A DNA stretch of 34,900 bases, from positions 1-34,900 of the forward strand of contig CATYIV010000023.1 of assembly GCA_958407465.1 (NCBI GenBank). Direction: 5' to 3'. The position numbers and the translations under genes were made by a program. Below the pieces are notes generated by a model. The model had not been told where the DNA came from. It saw only the letters and a list, made by a program, of their open reading frames with translations, and made no database searches. This DNA comes from an uncultured Collinsella sp. (GTDB taxonomy: Bacteria > Actinomycetota > Coriobacteriia > Coriobacteriales > Coriobacteriaceae). How positions within the stretch are numbered: position 1 is the first letter of the stretch; the number at the start of each line of letters is the position of its first letter. Shown piece after piece: positions 1 through 7,326 of the stretch.

Positions 1-1217
1 GCCCGTGGGTTATACCCTAAGAGCAAACCACCCTTTTTAAGGGTGGTTCTGATTTTATCACGTAGCGACTTGAGGTTCTCCAGTGCCGCGTTAAGCGTGT
101 CGTCCCGCTTGGCAAAGTGGAAACGAATCAGATGGTTGACGGGCTCGCGGAAGAAGCTCGAGCCGGGCACGGCGCCCACGCCCACCTTGGATGCGAGGTC
201 CTCGCAGAATTCGAGGTCGCTGTCATAGCCAAACTCAGAGATGTCCATCATGACGTAGTAGGCGCCCTGCGGCACGTTATGCTCAAGACCGATGCTATCG
301 AGCCCCTGGCAGAACAGGTCGCGTTTGGCGGTGTAGAGGTCGAGGACCTCATCGTAATAGCTGTCGTCGAAGTTGAGGGCGGTGACAACGGCTTCCTGCA
401 GGGGAGCGGCGGCACCCACGGTGAGAAAGTCGTGGACCTTCTTGATACGCTCGGTGATCTGGGCCGGGGCGATGGTGTAGCCCAAGCGCCAACCGGTGAT
501 GGAGTACGTCTTAGACAGCGAGCTGCAGCTGATGGTTCGCTCGAACATGCCGGGCAGCGTGGCCATATAGACGTGCTCGTGGGGCGCATAGACGATGTGC
601 TCGTATACCTCGTCGGTAATGCAGTAGGCGTCGTACTTTTTGCAGAGGTCGGCGATGAAGGTGAGCTCCTCGCGCGTAAAGACCTTGCCGCAAGGGTTGG
701 AAGGGTTGCACAGGACGATGGCCTTGGGGTCGTTGTCGCGGAAGGCTGCCTCGAGCGTCTCGCGGTCAAAGTCGAATGTGGGCGGGTTGAGCGGCACATA
801 GATGGGCTCGGCACCCGAGAGAATGGTGTCAGCGCCGTAGTTCTCGTAGAACGGCGAGAAGATGACGACCTTGTCTCCGGGGTTTGTGACCGTCATCATG
901 GCGGCCATCATGGCCTCAGTTGAGCCGCAGGTGATCACGATGTTCTCATTGGGGTTGATCGGCATGCCCATAAAATGCTCCTGCTTGGCAGCAAGCGCCT
1001 CGCGCATGGCCAGGGAGCCCCAGGTGATGGAGTACTGATGGTAGAGCGGCTTGGGGTCGGTGGCGATGGTGCCCAGGCTATTGAGCAGCTGCGCCGGAGG
1101 ATCGAAGTCAGGGAAGCCCTGCGAGAGGTTGACGGCGCCGTACTTATTGGAGATGCGCGTCATGCGGCGGATGACCGAATCGGTAAATGTCGCCGTGCGG
1201 TTGGAGAGTTCTTTCAT
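1..1217 (-). CDS. PLP-dependent class I/II aminotransferase, 3' end cut by window edge
   Basis: This gene encodes a fold-type I pyridoxal-phosphate aminotransferase, probably cytoplasmic and acting on amino acids; the substrate cannot be read from sequence. About 405 codons are present and the frame is still open at base 1, so the stop lies outside the window. Visible family features are YGAVNLSQGFPDFDPP near residue 26, an NPSNPCGK block, a DEVYEH block, and the PLP-lysine motif SLSKTYSITGWRLGY with Lys236. The ATG at 1217 has AAAGGA six bases upstream. By family, enzymes with this N-terminus are usually annotated as aspartate, aromatic or kynurenine-type aminotransferases near 390 residues, so little is missing. 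An 8-bp inverted repeat (26-48) falls inside the last codons seen. The gene is divergent from the tRNA cluster. Confidence 0.88.
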   Translation of the reverse strand, partial: MKELSNRTATFTDSVIRRMTRISNKYGAVNLSQGFPDFDPPAQLLNSLGTIATDPKPLYHQYSITWGSLAMREALAAKQEHFMGMPINPNENIVITCGSTEAMMAAMMTVTNPGDKVVIFSPFYENYGADTILSGAEPIYVPLNPPTFDFDRETLEAAFRDNDPKAIVLCNPSNPCGKVFTREELTFIADLCKKYDAYCITDEVYEHIVYAPHEHVYMATLPGMFERTISCSSLSKTYSITGWRLGYTIAPAQITERIKKVHDFLTVGAAAPLQEAVVTALNFDDSYYDEVLDLYTAKRDLFCQGLDSIGLEHNVPQGAYYVMMDISEFGYDSDLEFCEDLASKVGVGAVPGSSFFREPVNHLIRFHFAKRDDTLNAALENLKSLRDKIRTTLKKGGLLLGYNPR

Positions 1218-1327
1218 GCTTGTCCTTTCGAGCATTTGCAGTGGGGCAAGTTTACTCCTATGAAACCGGTGGGAAATGCTCGAAATGGATCCGAAAAACT
1301 CTTTTCAAAATTCTTGAAAATTGGGGG

Positions 1328-1356
1328 TTGCATCACGTGGCGTTCCTTGCAATAAT
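1328..1356 (+). promoter_or_regulatory. Candidate sigma-70-type promoter of the tRNA cluster
   Basis: A TTGCAT -35 box (1328-1333) is followed by a 17-base spacer and an AATAAT -10 box (1351-1356). This places transcription start about 20 bases before tRNA-His. It was assigned by pattern only, and no other plus-strand gene nearby could use it. Confidence 0.45.
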
Positions 1357-1382
1357 AGTCGAGCGCGAAGCGCATAGGACAC

Positions 1383-1460
1383 GGTGGGTGTAGCTCAGTT
1401 GGCTAGAGCGACGGGTTGTGGTCCCGTAGGTCGAGGGTTCGAGTCCCTTTACCCACCCCA
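1383..1460 (+). tRNA. tRNA-His (anticodon GTG)
   Basis: A full cloverleaf is visible. The acceptor arm GTGGGTG pairs with TACCCAC, the anticodon stem ACGGG/CCCGT encloses TTGTGGT with anticodon GTG, and the T-loop is TTCGAGT. The CCA end is encoded at 1458-1460. The base before the acceptor (G at 1383) faces C73, the G-1:C73 pair diagnostic of histidine tRNA. It is the first gene of a three-tRNA cluster. Confidence 0.95.
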
Positions 1461-1482
1461 GTTCTTGCTTCGTGTTGATATC

Positions 1483-1558
1483 GGGTCGTTAGCTCAGTTG
1501 GTAGAGCAGGGGACTCTTAATCCCAAGGTCCAGGGTTCGAACCCCTGACGGCCCACCA
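1483..1558 (+). tRNA. tRNA-Lys (anticodon CTT), copy 1
   Basis: The cloverleaf has acceptor GGGTCGT pairing with ACGGCCC, discriminator A and an encoded CCA (1556-1558). The anticodon loop CTCTTAA gives CTT, which decodes AAG. The T-loop is TTCGAAC. It lies 22 bases after tRNA-His and is probably cotranscribed with it. Confidence 0.95.
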
Positions 1559-1571
1559 CACGATATCTCCT

Positions 1572-1597
1572 CTAAAGTCCACCACAACGGACTTTAG
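1572..1597 (+). other. Perfect 9-bp hairpin between the two tRNA-Lys genes
   Basis: CTAAAGTCC and GGACTTTAG form a perfect stem around an 8-base loop, followed by CTTT. It could be a weak terminator or a processing structure for the tRNA precursor. The short T-run makes full termination doubtful. Confidence 0.5.
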
Positions 1598-1601
1598 CTT
1601 T

Positions 1602-1674
1602 GGGTCGTTAGCTCAGTTGGTAGAGCAGGGGACTCTTAATCCCAAGGTCCAGGGTTCGACCCCCTGACGGCCCA
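1602..1674 (+). tRNA. tRNA-Lys (anticodon CTT), copy 2, CCA not encoded
   Basis: This is nearly identical to copy 1, with the same acceptor, D-arm and CTT anticodon. Two differences are visible: T-loop position 59 is C instead of A, and the 3' end reads ACCC rather than ACCA, so CCA would have to be added enzymatically. All stems remain intact, so it is probably functional. It is followed by a terminator and by a second copy of its own 3' end about 180 bases downstream. Confidence 0.9.
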
Positions 1675-1765
1675 CCCAAAGCATGTTAAAGCGACTGGCT
1701 TAGACTGGTCGCTTTTTTTTGTTAACCTCACATGGGGTCGAACCCGTCGGGGTGCGGAGCTGAGG
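1659..1765 (+). repeat. tRNA-3'-end/terminator repeat, copy A
   Basis: This unit starts in the T-arm of the second tRNA-Lys and runs through its 3' end and the terminator into a GGGTCGAACCCGTCGGGG block and GCGGAGCTGAG. The same order of elements recurs at 1838-1941 with about ten substitutions and small gaps. Confidence 0.8.
1688..1720 (+). terminator. Rho-independent terminator of the tRNA cluster
   Basis: The stem AAAGCGAC/GTCGCTTT encloses a roughly 12-base loop and runs into eight consecutive T. It directly follows the last intact tRNA. Confidence 0.85.
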
Positions 1766-1837
1766 AAATGCGTAAGCATTTGCCAGCGCAGCGCGCAAGG
1801 CGCGAAGCACCGCAGCGACCGCCTGCGCAGCAGGCTG

Positions 1838-1941
1838 ACCCCCTGACGGCCCACCCAAAGATTGTTAAAGCGACTGGCTCAGGCTGGTCGTTTTTTTGTT
1901 GACCACGCATTGGGTCGAACCCGTCGGGGCGCGGAGCTGAG
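1838..1941 (+). repeat. tRNA-3'-end/terminator repeat, copy B (tRNA remnant)
   Basis: This copy begins with ACCCCCTGACGGCCCACC, matching the 3' end of tRNA-Lys, but no tRNA body precedes it. It includes a second terminator hairpin at 1867-1897 with a seven-T tail, and ends in the same GGGTCGAACCCGTCGGGG block. A decayed tandem duplication of a tRNA-Lys unit, or the scar of an element that recombined at the tRNA 3' end, would both explain it. Confidence 0.75.
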
Positions 1942-1952
1942 TAACCTGTACC

Positions 1953-2026
1953 GTGATTCCCTTAGGGAAAACACGGCTAAAGCCCCGTAGGCGTGTTCTC
2001 CTTAGGGGAATCATGCTTACGGGGCT
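1953..2026 (-). terminator. Interleaved inverted repeats downstream of the flavoprotein gene
   Basis: Two inverted repeats interlock. The arms at 1953-1974 and 1993-2014 pair over 22 positions once G-U pairs are allowed. The arms AGCCCCGTA (1981-1989) and TACGGGGCT (2018-2026) pair perfectly. The order A-B-A'-B' means the stems exclude each other or form a pseudoknot. On the minus strand the second stem ends in CTTT, so it may terminate the flavoprotein transcript. Confidence 0.5.
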
Positions 2027-2072
2027 CGATGCATGTTGAGAAGTTGTGATCAAACTCAAAGTGAGAATCGAT

Positions 2073-3599
2073 TTAGTCTGCTCGATAGTGCGAACCTAAG
2101 CTTTCAGTTCGCTTGCGCATGGCTTTGACCATTTCCTGTGCTAGTCGAATCTGCGACTGTAGGCGGGCGAGGGCTGCGATCTCGCTGTCATCGGCATGCG
2201 GATTGCTCAGCGCCATGGCCTTGTCTTGCAGGCTCTCAAGCTGTTGCAGGGCCTCGGATAGGCCTGTTTCGGTCCTGTTGATCATGCAAAAGGTGCTCAT
2301 CGTGTGCCTAAGGCTGTGTGTCAGGCGTTCGGCATCTGTTGTGGCAATGCCGTACTGGGGGAGGGTGATATCCGCCTTCAGGGCCGCCTCAGGCTCTTTC
2401 TGCGCTGTGAGGGCTGCCGATGCGCCCGCGATACGTCCGAATACGATGCCGTTGGCGCTTGACAAGCCACCAATGCGGTCGGCGCCGTGCATGCCGCCTG
2501 TCGCCTCGCCGCAAGCGTAGAGGCCCTCAACGCCCGTGTGCGCGGTCTTATCGATCTTGATGCCGCCGTTAGCGGCGTGGGCATACATCGCAACGCGCAT
2601 CTCGTCAGTCGGGGCGATGCCGTGCTCGTCTTGCAGCCAGGTGGCAAAGGTCTGCACAAACTCTGGGACATCCTCGCGGGGGAAGTCGTAGTGGAGTGCC
2701 AGGCCTTCGACACCCGCCTGATCGATGACGAGATCGATAGCGCGGGAGGCCAAGCGTGACGTGAAGGGACCATATCCAGAGCGCTGCTCGAGCAGGTCGT
2801 TCAGCTTGTCGTCGGCAATATCTACCGGCTGGTCTACATGCACGTAGCGCCAGGTTTTCTCGTTGAAGACCAAGTTACGCCTGGGCTCGATGAAGCCGGG
2901 CATCATCTGCATGAACTCTATATTAGTAAGTGTTGCGCCGTGCGCCAGTGCGATGGCCTGCGAGGAGCTGAGCACATCAGCCGACGTAAGGCTGCGCTCG
3001 AACAGGCCGCCTGTGCCACCGGCTGCGATGATCGTGGCCTTGGCAGCAAAGGGCACGATTCGATTTTCGGTAAGGTCGTAGAGTACGGTTCCGGTTATTC
3101 TGCCGTTCGTGTCCTCAACAAGGTCGATAAGCTCATGGCGGGGGAGCAGGCGAATGCCGAGCGACTCGATCCAGGTCGTCAGAGCGTCCTCAAGGGGCTT
3201 GCGGGTGAGGCCGCGCCACATGCGCGTCTTGTGGTCAAAGCAGGGGATAAATTGCTTTTGTTGAGCACTCTTGGCGCTTTGCGGACGCTGGAGCTCAACG
3301 CCCAGGTCTTGCTCGAGCCAGTCAATCGCTTGGGGAATGCCGTGGACGAACGTTTGGACGAGTTCGGGGTCGGCGACACCGCCGCCGACGGTCTGGATGG
3401 TGTCGATGAGGTCCTGCTCGTCGTCTTCGTCGACGGGACCGATGAGGCCGAGGCCCCAGGTACCCGGGAAGAAGCTCGATCCACTCATGGTCTTGCCGGC
3501 GCTTGCCACAGTGACGGTTGCACCCGTGCGTGCCGCTTCGATGGCGGCACAAAGGCCCGCAATGCCAGATCCAATTACCAGTACATCAGTCGATTCCAT
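2073..3599 (-). CDS. FAD-dependent oxidoreductase, fumarate reductase/L-aspartate oxidase flavoprotein family
   Basis: This predicted flavoprotein of 508 residues carries a dinucleotide-binding VIGSGIAGL near residues 8-16, a long FAD_binding_2-type body, and a late GLYACGEATGGMHGADRIGG block typical of succinate dehydrogenase, fumarate reductase and NadB flavoproteins. A helical C-terminus follows, with an INRTETGL stretch resembling the C-terminal domain of these enzymes. No signal peptide, heme or iron-sulfur motif is seen and no partner subunit is adjacent, so it is probably a soluble cytoplasmic oxidoreductase. Neither NadA nor NadC is nearby, which weakens a NadB assignment. The ATG at 3599 has AAAGGA seven bases upstream; the 19 codons upstream in frame are poor coding sequence. 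Confidence 0.82.
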   Translation of the reverse strand: MESTDVLVIGSGIAGLCAAIEAARTGATVTVASAGKTMSGSSFFPGTWGLGLIGPVDEDDEQDLIDTIQTVGGGVADPELVQTFVHGIPQAIDWLEQDLGVELQRPQSAKSAQQKQFIPCFDHKTRMWRGLTRKPLEDALTTWIESLGIRLLPRHELIDLVEDTNGRITGTVLYDLTENRIVPFAAKATIIAAGGTGGLFERSLTSADVLSSSQAIALAHGATLTNIEFMQMMPGFIEPRRNLVFNEKTWRYVHVDQPVDIADDKLNDLLEQRSGYGPFTSRLASRAIDLVIDQAGVEGLALHYDFPREDVPEFVQTFATWLQDEHGIAPTDEMRVAMYAHAANGGIKIDKTAHTGVEGLYACGEATGGMHGADRIGGLSSANGIVFGRIAGASAALTAQKEPEAALKADITLPQYGIATTDAERLTHSLRHTMSTFCMINRTETGLSEALQQLESLQDKAMALSNPHADDSEIAALARLQSQIRLAQEMVKAMRKRTESLGSHYRAD

Positions 3600-3783
3600 C
3601 GGATTCCTTTCTCGTCCGGCGTATTGTCGCACGGGTGATCGGCAATGGGGCCGCAAAGACCCGTCAAATCGGTAAAGGGCAAATATGGCAGGTGGGCGTC
3701 ATGGACGCTCTGACGCTCCATCTCTTCACATCTCGTATTTGGCCCCAGCTGATATATCGGCATTAGCTACCCTGCGACAGCGC

Positions 3784-3820
3784 AAACAAAAAGAGCCGCT
3801 ACCTGGGTGGGTAGTGGCTC
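3784..3820 (-). terminator. Rho-independent terminator after the GGGtGRT gene
   Basis: An 11-bp stem (3793-3803 with 3810-3820) has a 6-base loop and five T on the minus strand. It lies 36 bases beyond the stop of the GGGtGRT gene and closes the two-gene operon. Confidence 0.85.
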
Positions 3821-3855
3821 CAAAGCTCAACTATATGAGCATCGCGCGGGCGCGA

Positions 3856-4860
3856 TTAGGCCTTGAGGGCCTCCTCGACGGCGACAGCGCAGGCGACGGT
3901 GGCACCGACCATGGGGTTGTTGCCCATGCCGATGAGACCCATCATGTCAACGTGCGCAGGCACGGAGGAAGAACCGGCGAACTGGGCGTCGGAGTGCATA
4001 CGGCCCATGGTGTCGGTCATGCCGTAAGAGGCAGGGCCGGCGCCCATGTTGTCCGGGTGCAGGGTACGACCAGTGCCGCCACCAGAAGCGACGGAGAAGT
4101 ACTTCTTGCCAGCCTCGAGGCGCTCCTTCTTGTAGGTGCCAGCGACGGGGTGCTGGAAGCGCGTGGGGTTGGTGGAGTTACCGGTGATCGAGATGTCGAC
4201 GTTCTCGTGCCACATGATGGCAACGCCCTCGCGGACGTCGTCGGCGCCGTAGCAGTTGACGGCGGCGCGGGGACCATCGGAGTAGGGGATGGTCTCGACG
4301 ACCTTGAGCTCGCCCGTGAAGTAGTCGAACTGGGTCTTCACGTAGGTGAAGCCGTTGATGCGGGCGATGATCTGAGCAGCGTCCTTGCCCAGACCGTTGA
4401 GGATGACGCGCAGCGGCTTCTTGCGAGCCTTGTTGGCGTTTAGAGCCAGGCCGATAGCACCCTCAGCGGCAGCGAAGGACTCGTGACCGGCCAGGAAGGC
4501 GAAGCACTCGGTGTCGTCGGAGAGCAGCATAGCGCCCAGGTTGCCGTGGCCCAGACCGACCTTGCGGTCCTCGGCGACGGAGCCGGGAACGGTGAAGGCC
4601 TGGATGCCCTCGCCGATGATGGCGGCAGCCTCAGAAGCGGACTTGGCGCCACGCTTGACAGCGAGAGCGCAACCGAGGGTGTAGGCCCACTCGGCGTTCT
4701 GGAAGGCGATGGACTGGGTGTTGTTGACGATCTCACGCGGGTTGAAGCCCTTGTCGGTGCAGATCTGCAGAGCTTCCTCGAGGGAGGCGATGCCGTTGTC
4801 GGCGAGGCACTTGTTGATCTTGTCAGCGCGGCGCTCGTAACCTTCGAACGTAACAGTCAT
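3856..4860 (-). CDS. GGGtGRT protein
   Basis: This 334-residue protein is recognised by its namesake motif GGGTGRT at residues 260-266, inside SVASGGGTGRTLHPDN, and by a conserved C-terminus with MGLIGMGNNPMVGATVACA. The family is widespread in anaerobes, has no established biochemical function, and is commonly found next to a NifU-like scaffold, as here. No signal peptide or transmembrane segment is visible. The ATG at 4860 follows GGAGGGAAATAACT. It is the second gene of a two-gene operon, 18 bases after the scaffold gene, and ends at a strong terminator. A role linked to iron-sulfur or another metal centre is inferred from context only. Confidence 0.88.
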   Translation of the reverse strand: MTVTFEGYERRADKINKCLADNGIASLEEALQICTDKGFNPREIVNNTQSIAFQNAEWAYTLGCALAVKRGAKSASEAAAIIGEGIQAFTVPGSVAEDRKVGLGHGNLGAMLLSDDTECFAFLAGHESFAAAEGAIGLALNANKARKKPLRVILNGLGKDAAQIIARINGFTYVKTQFDYFTGELKVVETIPYSDGPRAAVNCYGADDVREGVAIMWHENVDISITGNSTNPTRFQHPVAGTYKKERLEAGKKYFSVASGGGTGRTLHPDNMGAGPASYGMTDTMGRMHSDAQFAGSSSVPAHVDMMGLIGMGNNPMVGATVACAVAVEEALKA

Positions 4861-4878
4861 AGTTATTTCCCTCCCTTT

Positions 4879-5613
4879 CTACTCGTGAACCGGGAACACG
4901 CTGGCGACGGAGTGAGTCTCCTCGTCGGTGCGCGGGTCGATGTACTTGGCAGCGTTCTCCCACTGACCATAGTGGCCCATAGCGCCAGCGATGGCCTCCT
5001 CGGGGGTCTTGCCGGCCTTGACGGTGTCGGTGAACTTGCCGAGGTTCAGGAACTCGAATGCGATGATCTCGTTCTTGTCGTTGAGAGCCATGCGGGTGAC
5101 GTAGCCCTGAGCGAGCTCGAGGTAACGAGCGCCCTTGGCCTTGGTGCCGAACATGGTGCCGACCTGAGAGCGAAGGCCCTTGCCGAGGTCGTCGAGGGAG
5201 GCGCCCACGGGCAGGCCGCCCTCGGAGAACGCGGTCTGGCTGCGGCCGTAAACGATCTGCAGGAAGATCTCGCGCATAGCAACGTTGATGGCGTCGCAGA
5301 CGAGGTCGGTGTTGAGGGCCTCGAGGATGGTCTTACCGGGAAGGATCTCGGAAGCCATGGCGGCAGAGTGGGTCATACCCGAGCAGCCGATGGTCTCAAC
5401 GAGGGCCTCCTCGATGATGCCGTCCTTGACGTTCAGCGTGAGCTTGCAGGCGCCCTGCTGAGGTGCGCACCAACCCACACCGTGCGTAAGACCGGAGATG
5501 TCGGAAATCTCCTTAGCCTGGACCCACTTGCCCTCCTCGGGGATGGGTGCGGGGCCGTGGTATGCACCCTTGGCAACGGGGCACATGTTCTCCACTTCCT
5601 GTGAGTACTGCAT
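4879..5613 (-). CDS. NifU/IscU-like iron-sulfur cluster assembly scaffold protein
   Basis: This 244-residue protein has a NifU_N/IscU-like core (residues about 45-130) with Cys49, Cys56 and Cys77, the last in ETIGCSGMTHS, matching the IscU pattern in which a GC segment carries a cluster ligand. Cys11 lies in an N-terminal MCPVAKG. It is longer than IscU or SufU (about 130-145 residues), with an extra C-terminal half, and belongs to the subgroup paired with GGGtGRT proteins. The ATG at 5613 has GGAGAGG upstream; the longer in-frame extension to 5778 is poor coding sequence. It is the first gene of the operon. Function as a cluster scaffold is inferred from the domain. Confidence 0.8.
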   Translation of the reverse strand: MQYSQEVENMCPVAKGAYHGPAPIPEEGKWVQAKEISDISGLTHGVGWCAPQQGACKLTLNVKDGIIEEALVETIGCSGMTHSAAMASEILPGKTILEALNTDLVCDAINVAMREIFLQIVYGRSQTAFSEGGLPVGASLDDLGKGLRSQVGTMFGTKAKGARYLELAQGYVTRMALNDKNEIIAFEFLNLGKFTDTVKAGKTPEEAIAGAMGHYGQWENAAKYIDPRTDEETHSVASVFPVHE

Positions 5614-6016
5614 GCCTCTCCTCTCTATCGTGTTGGCGTCCCGTCTGGGGGCCGTGGCTGGCGATTGCCGGGCGACCCTTCGAAAGGGACATGACATGCA
5701 GCCCCTATAATACCGCGAAATGCACGGAATATTCGGCGAACGGCTCAGTTTTCGTAGCGAGATGCGCGGAACTTTCAATTGAAACGGTTTAACTCTATAT
5801 TCTGTGGTCGTGCACTTCCGTAGAGGGGGTCCGTCTTGGGCAAGCTTTTGGTCAGCTTTTGTAAGCGTTGCAGGGGTTGACCTGTTGCAACGGTGCCGTT
5901 CGCCGCCTGTTTACTGCCTTTGGCCGCGCGAGCGAATTGTTTTGCGTGAATGTTTTGATGGCACGCTTCAATCGTGCTGTATTGGATGGCAAGCAGATCC
6001 CGGCGAAGGGAGCGCC
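5614..6016. other. Divergent intergenic region between the scaffold gene and the transposase homologue
   Basis: No gene is convincing here. A TATAAT/ATTATA block at 5706-5711 could serve the minus-strand operon. A TTTCAA-17-TATATT pair (5773-5801) could be a weak promoter for the plus-strand gene, and CCCTT-CGA-AAGGG (about 5673-5685) forms a short hairpin. The reading frame of the transposase gene is open upstream to 5804, but the sequence before 6017 lacks coding character. Confidence 0.4.
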
Positions 6017-6826
6017 ATGCAGCGCGTTTGGAGAACGGTTACCGGCTTTTACCATGTCTGTGCCCGCGGTACGGGCAAGCAGCTCATCTTTGAGGGCGAT
6101 GAAGACCGGTGGGAGTTCTTGGAGCTGATGCGTGAGTGCTGCCGCAAGGCGGGCGTGACGGTTATCGCCTGGTGCCTTATGGGCAATCACGTGCGTCTGG
6201 TGCTTGCAGATTACGAGGACGCGATGAGCGCGGCGATGCACCGGCTGCTTTTGACGTACGCGCGGCGGTTCAATAAACGCACGGGGCGCACAGGGCATCT
6301 GTTCCAGAACCGTTTTGACCGGCGCTCGCTCGATACCGACTGGCAGGTGATGGAGGCTATTCGCTCCGTTCACGCCGATCCGCAGGAGGCGGGCATCAGT
6401 CTCATTGAGCGTTATCCCTGGAGCAGCTTTCCGGAGCATTTGTGCGCTTACGACGGTGACGCGGCCGATGTCGCGAGGGGATTTTCTGATCCTTCTTGCG
6501 TGCTTGAGCTTTTTGGTTCTGCCGAGGGCTTTATTGCCTATTCGCTTTCGACGCCCGACGGCGGCGAACCGGCGCTGCGCGATATGAAAGAGACAGAGTG
6601 GGAACGCCACGCCTTTGCCGACAAGATGGCGAAGAGCCTCGGGGTTCCGCTCAATGTGGTTAAAACTGCACCGCCGGCGCAGCGCGATACCGTTATTGTT
6701 GGATTGAGCAATGCCGGCCTTACGGTGCGCCAGATTGAGCGGTATACCGGGATTGGCAAAAGTACCGTCTCTCGTATCGTGCGCGCTTATGCGCGGGTGA
6801 AGGCACAGACTGAGCTCTCGGAATAG
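6017..6826 (+). CDS. IS200-like/REP-associated-type transposase homologue with altered HUH motif and C-terminal HTH
   Basis: This 269-residue protein has an N-terminal Y1-transposase-like domain. The sequence GFYHVCARG corresponds to the usual strand 1 of RAYT proteins, and CLMGNHVRLVL aligns with the family motif MPNHVHLLL. GHLFQNRFDRR also fits, and HADPQEAG with RYPWSS matches the usual NPVRAG/YPWSS segment. His58 is kept, but the second metal-binding histidine is Arg60, so nicking activity is doubtful. Residues about 225-260 (LSNAGLTVRQIERYTGIGKSTVSRIV) form a helix-turn-helix. The ATG at 6017 follows GAAGGGAG. No IS ends or repeats flank it and it is single-copy here, so it may be a domesticated DNA- or RNA-binding protein. 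It converges on the suf operon. Confidence 0.78.
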   Translation: MQRVWRTVTGFYHVCARGTGKQLIFEGDEDRWEFLELMRECCRKAGVTVIAWCLMGNHVRLVLADYEDAMSAAMHRLLLTYARRFNKRTGRTGHLFQNRFDRRSLDTDWQVMEAIRSVHADPQEAGISLIERYPWSSFPEHLCAYDGDAADVARGFSDPSCVLELFGSAEGFIAYSLSTPDGGEPALRDMKETEWERHAFADKMAKSLGVPLNVVKTAPPAQRDTVIVGLSNAGLTVRQIERYTGIGKSTVSRIVRAYARVKAQTELSE

Positions 6827-6863
6827 AAAATGGCCGAACCACTCTTGTCAAGCGATTCGGCCA
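6827..6863 (-). terminator. Terminator of the suf operon
   Basis: TGGCCGAA (6831-6838) and TTCGGCCA (6856-6863) form a perfect 8-bp stem, with TTTT following on the minus strand. It lies between the convergent ends of sufU and the transposase homologue. Confidence 0.7.
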
Positions 6864-6891
6864 ACAAAAATCTTAAGATTTGGGACAAGTA

Positions 6892-7326
6892 CTACTGATT
6901 ATTTCGCCCCTCGAGCATGCCGTCGAGGGTGCGCCAGGCGAGCTCGGCGCATTTGACGCGGGCGGGCATGTGCGAGATGTCCTGGAGCTGGGCGGCTTCG
7001 TCCAGGTCTTCCAGGTCCTCCTCGGAGAGCTTCTCGCCGCGGATCATGGCGAGGAAGAGCTCTGCCAGGCGGCGAGCTTCCTCGACGGTCTCGCCGGTGA
7101 TGAGATCGGCCATGATGTCGGCACTGGCCTGGCTGATGGCGCAGCCGTGGCCGGTAAAGGAGGCCTCCTCGATCACGTTGTTCTCGACACGCAGCTGCAG
7201 AGTGAGCTCGTCTCCGCAGCTGGGGTTGATGCCGTCGTGCTCGTGCGTGGGAGCATCCATCTCGTACTTGTAGTCGGGGTGCGAGTTGTGCTCCATAAAT
7301 GTGGTGGAGGTGTACAGATTACCCAT
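6892..7326 (-). CDS. sufU: SufU, zinc-dependent sulfurtransferase/scaffold of the SUF system
   Basis: This 144-residue protein is SufU, which in Gram-positive bacteria accepts persulfide sulfur from SufS and passes it to SufBCD. The ligands expected for zinc-dependent SufU are all present: Cys37 and Asp39 in PSCGDEL, Cys62 in TGHGCAIS, and Cys126 in ARVKCAEL. An 18-20 residue insertion between the second and third sites, characteristic of SufU relative to IscU, is also present. The start at 7326 lies inside the end of sufS (8-base overlap), implying translational coupling; an upstream in-frame ATG at 7458 is rejected because it lies in sufS coding sequence. It is the last gene of the operon. 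Confidence 0.93.
   Translation of the reverse strand: MGNLYTSTTFMEHNSHPDYKYEMDAPTHEHDGINPSCGDELTLQLRVENNVIEEASFTGHGCAISQASADIMADLITGETVEEARRLAELFLAMIRGEKLSEEDLEDLDEAAQLQDISHMPARVKCAELAWRTLDGMLEGRNNQ

Noticed and set aside
6876..6886. TTTGGGACAAG near the sufU end as a third copy of the suf/rrf2 palindrome
   Set aside because: Only one half-site matches and no facing arm is present.
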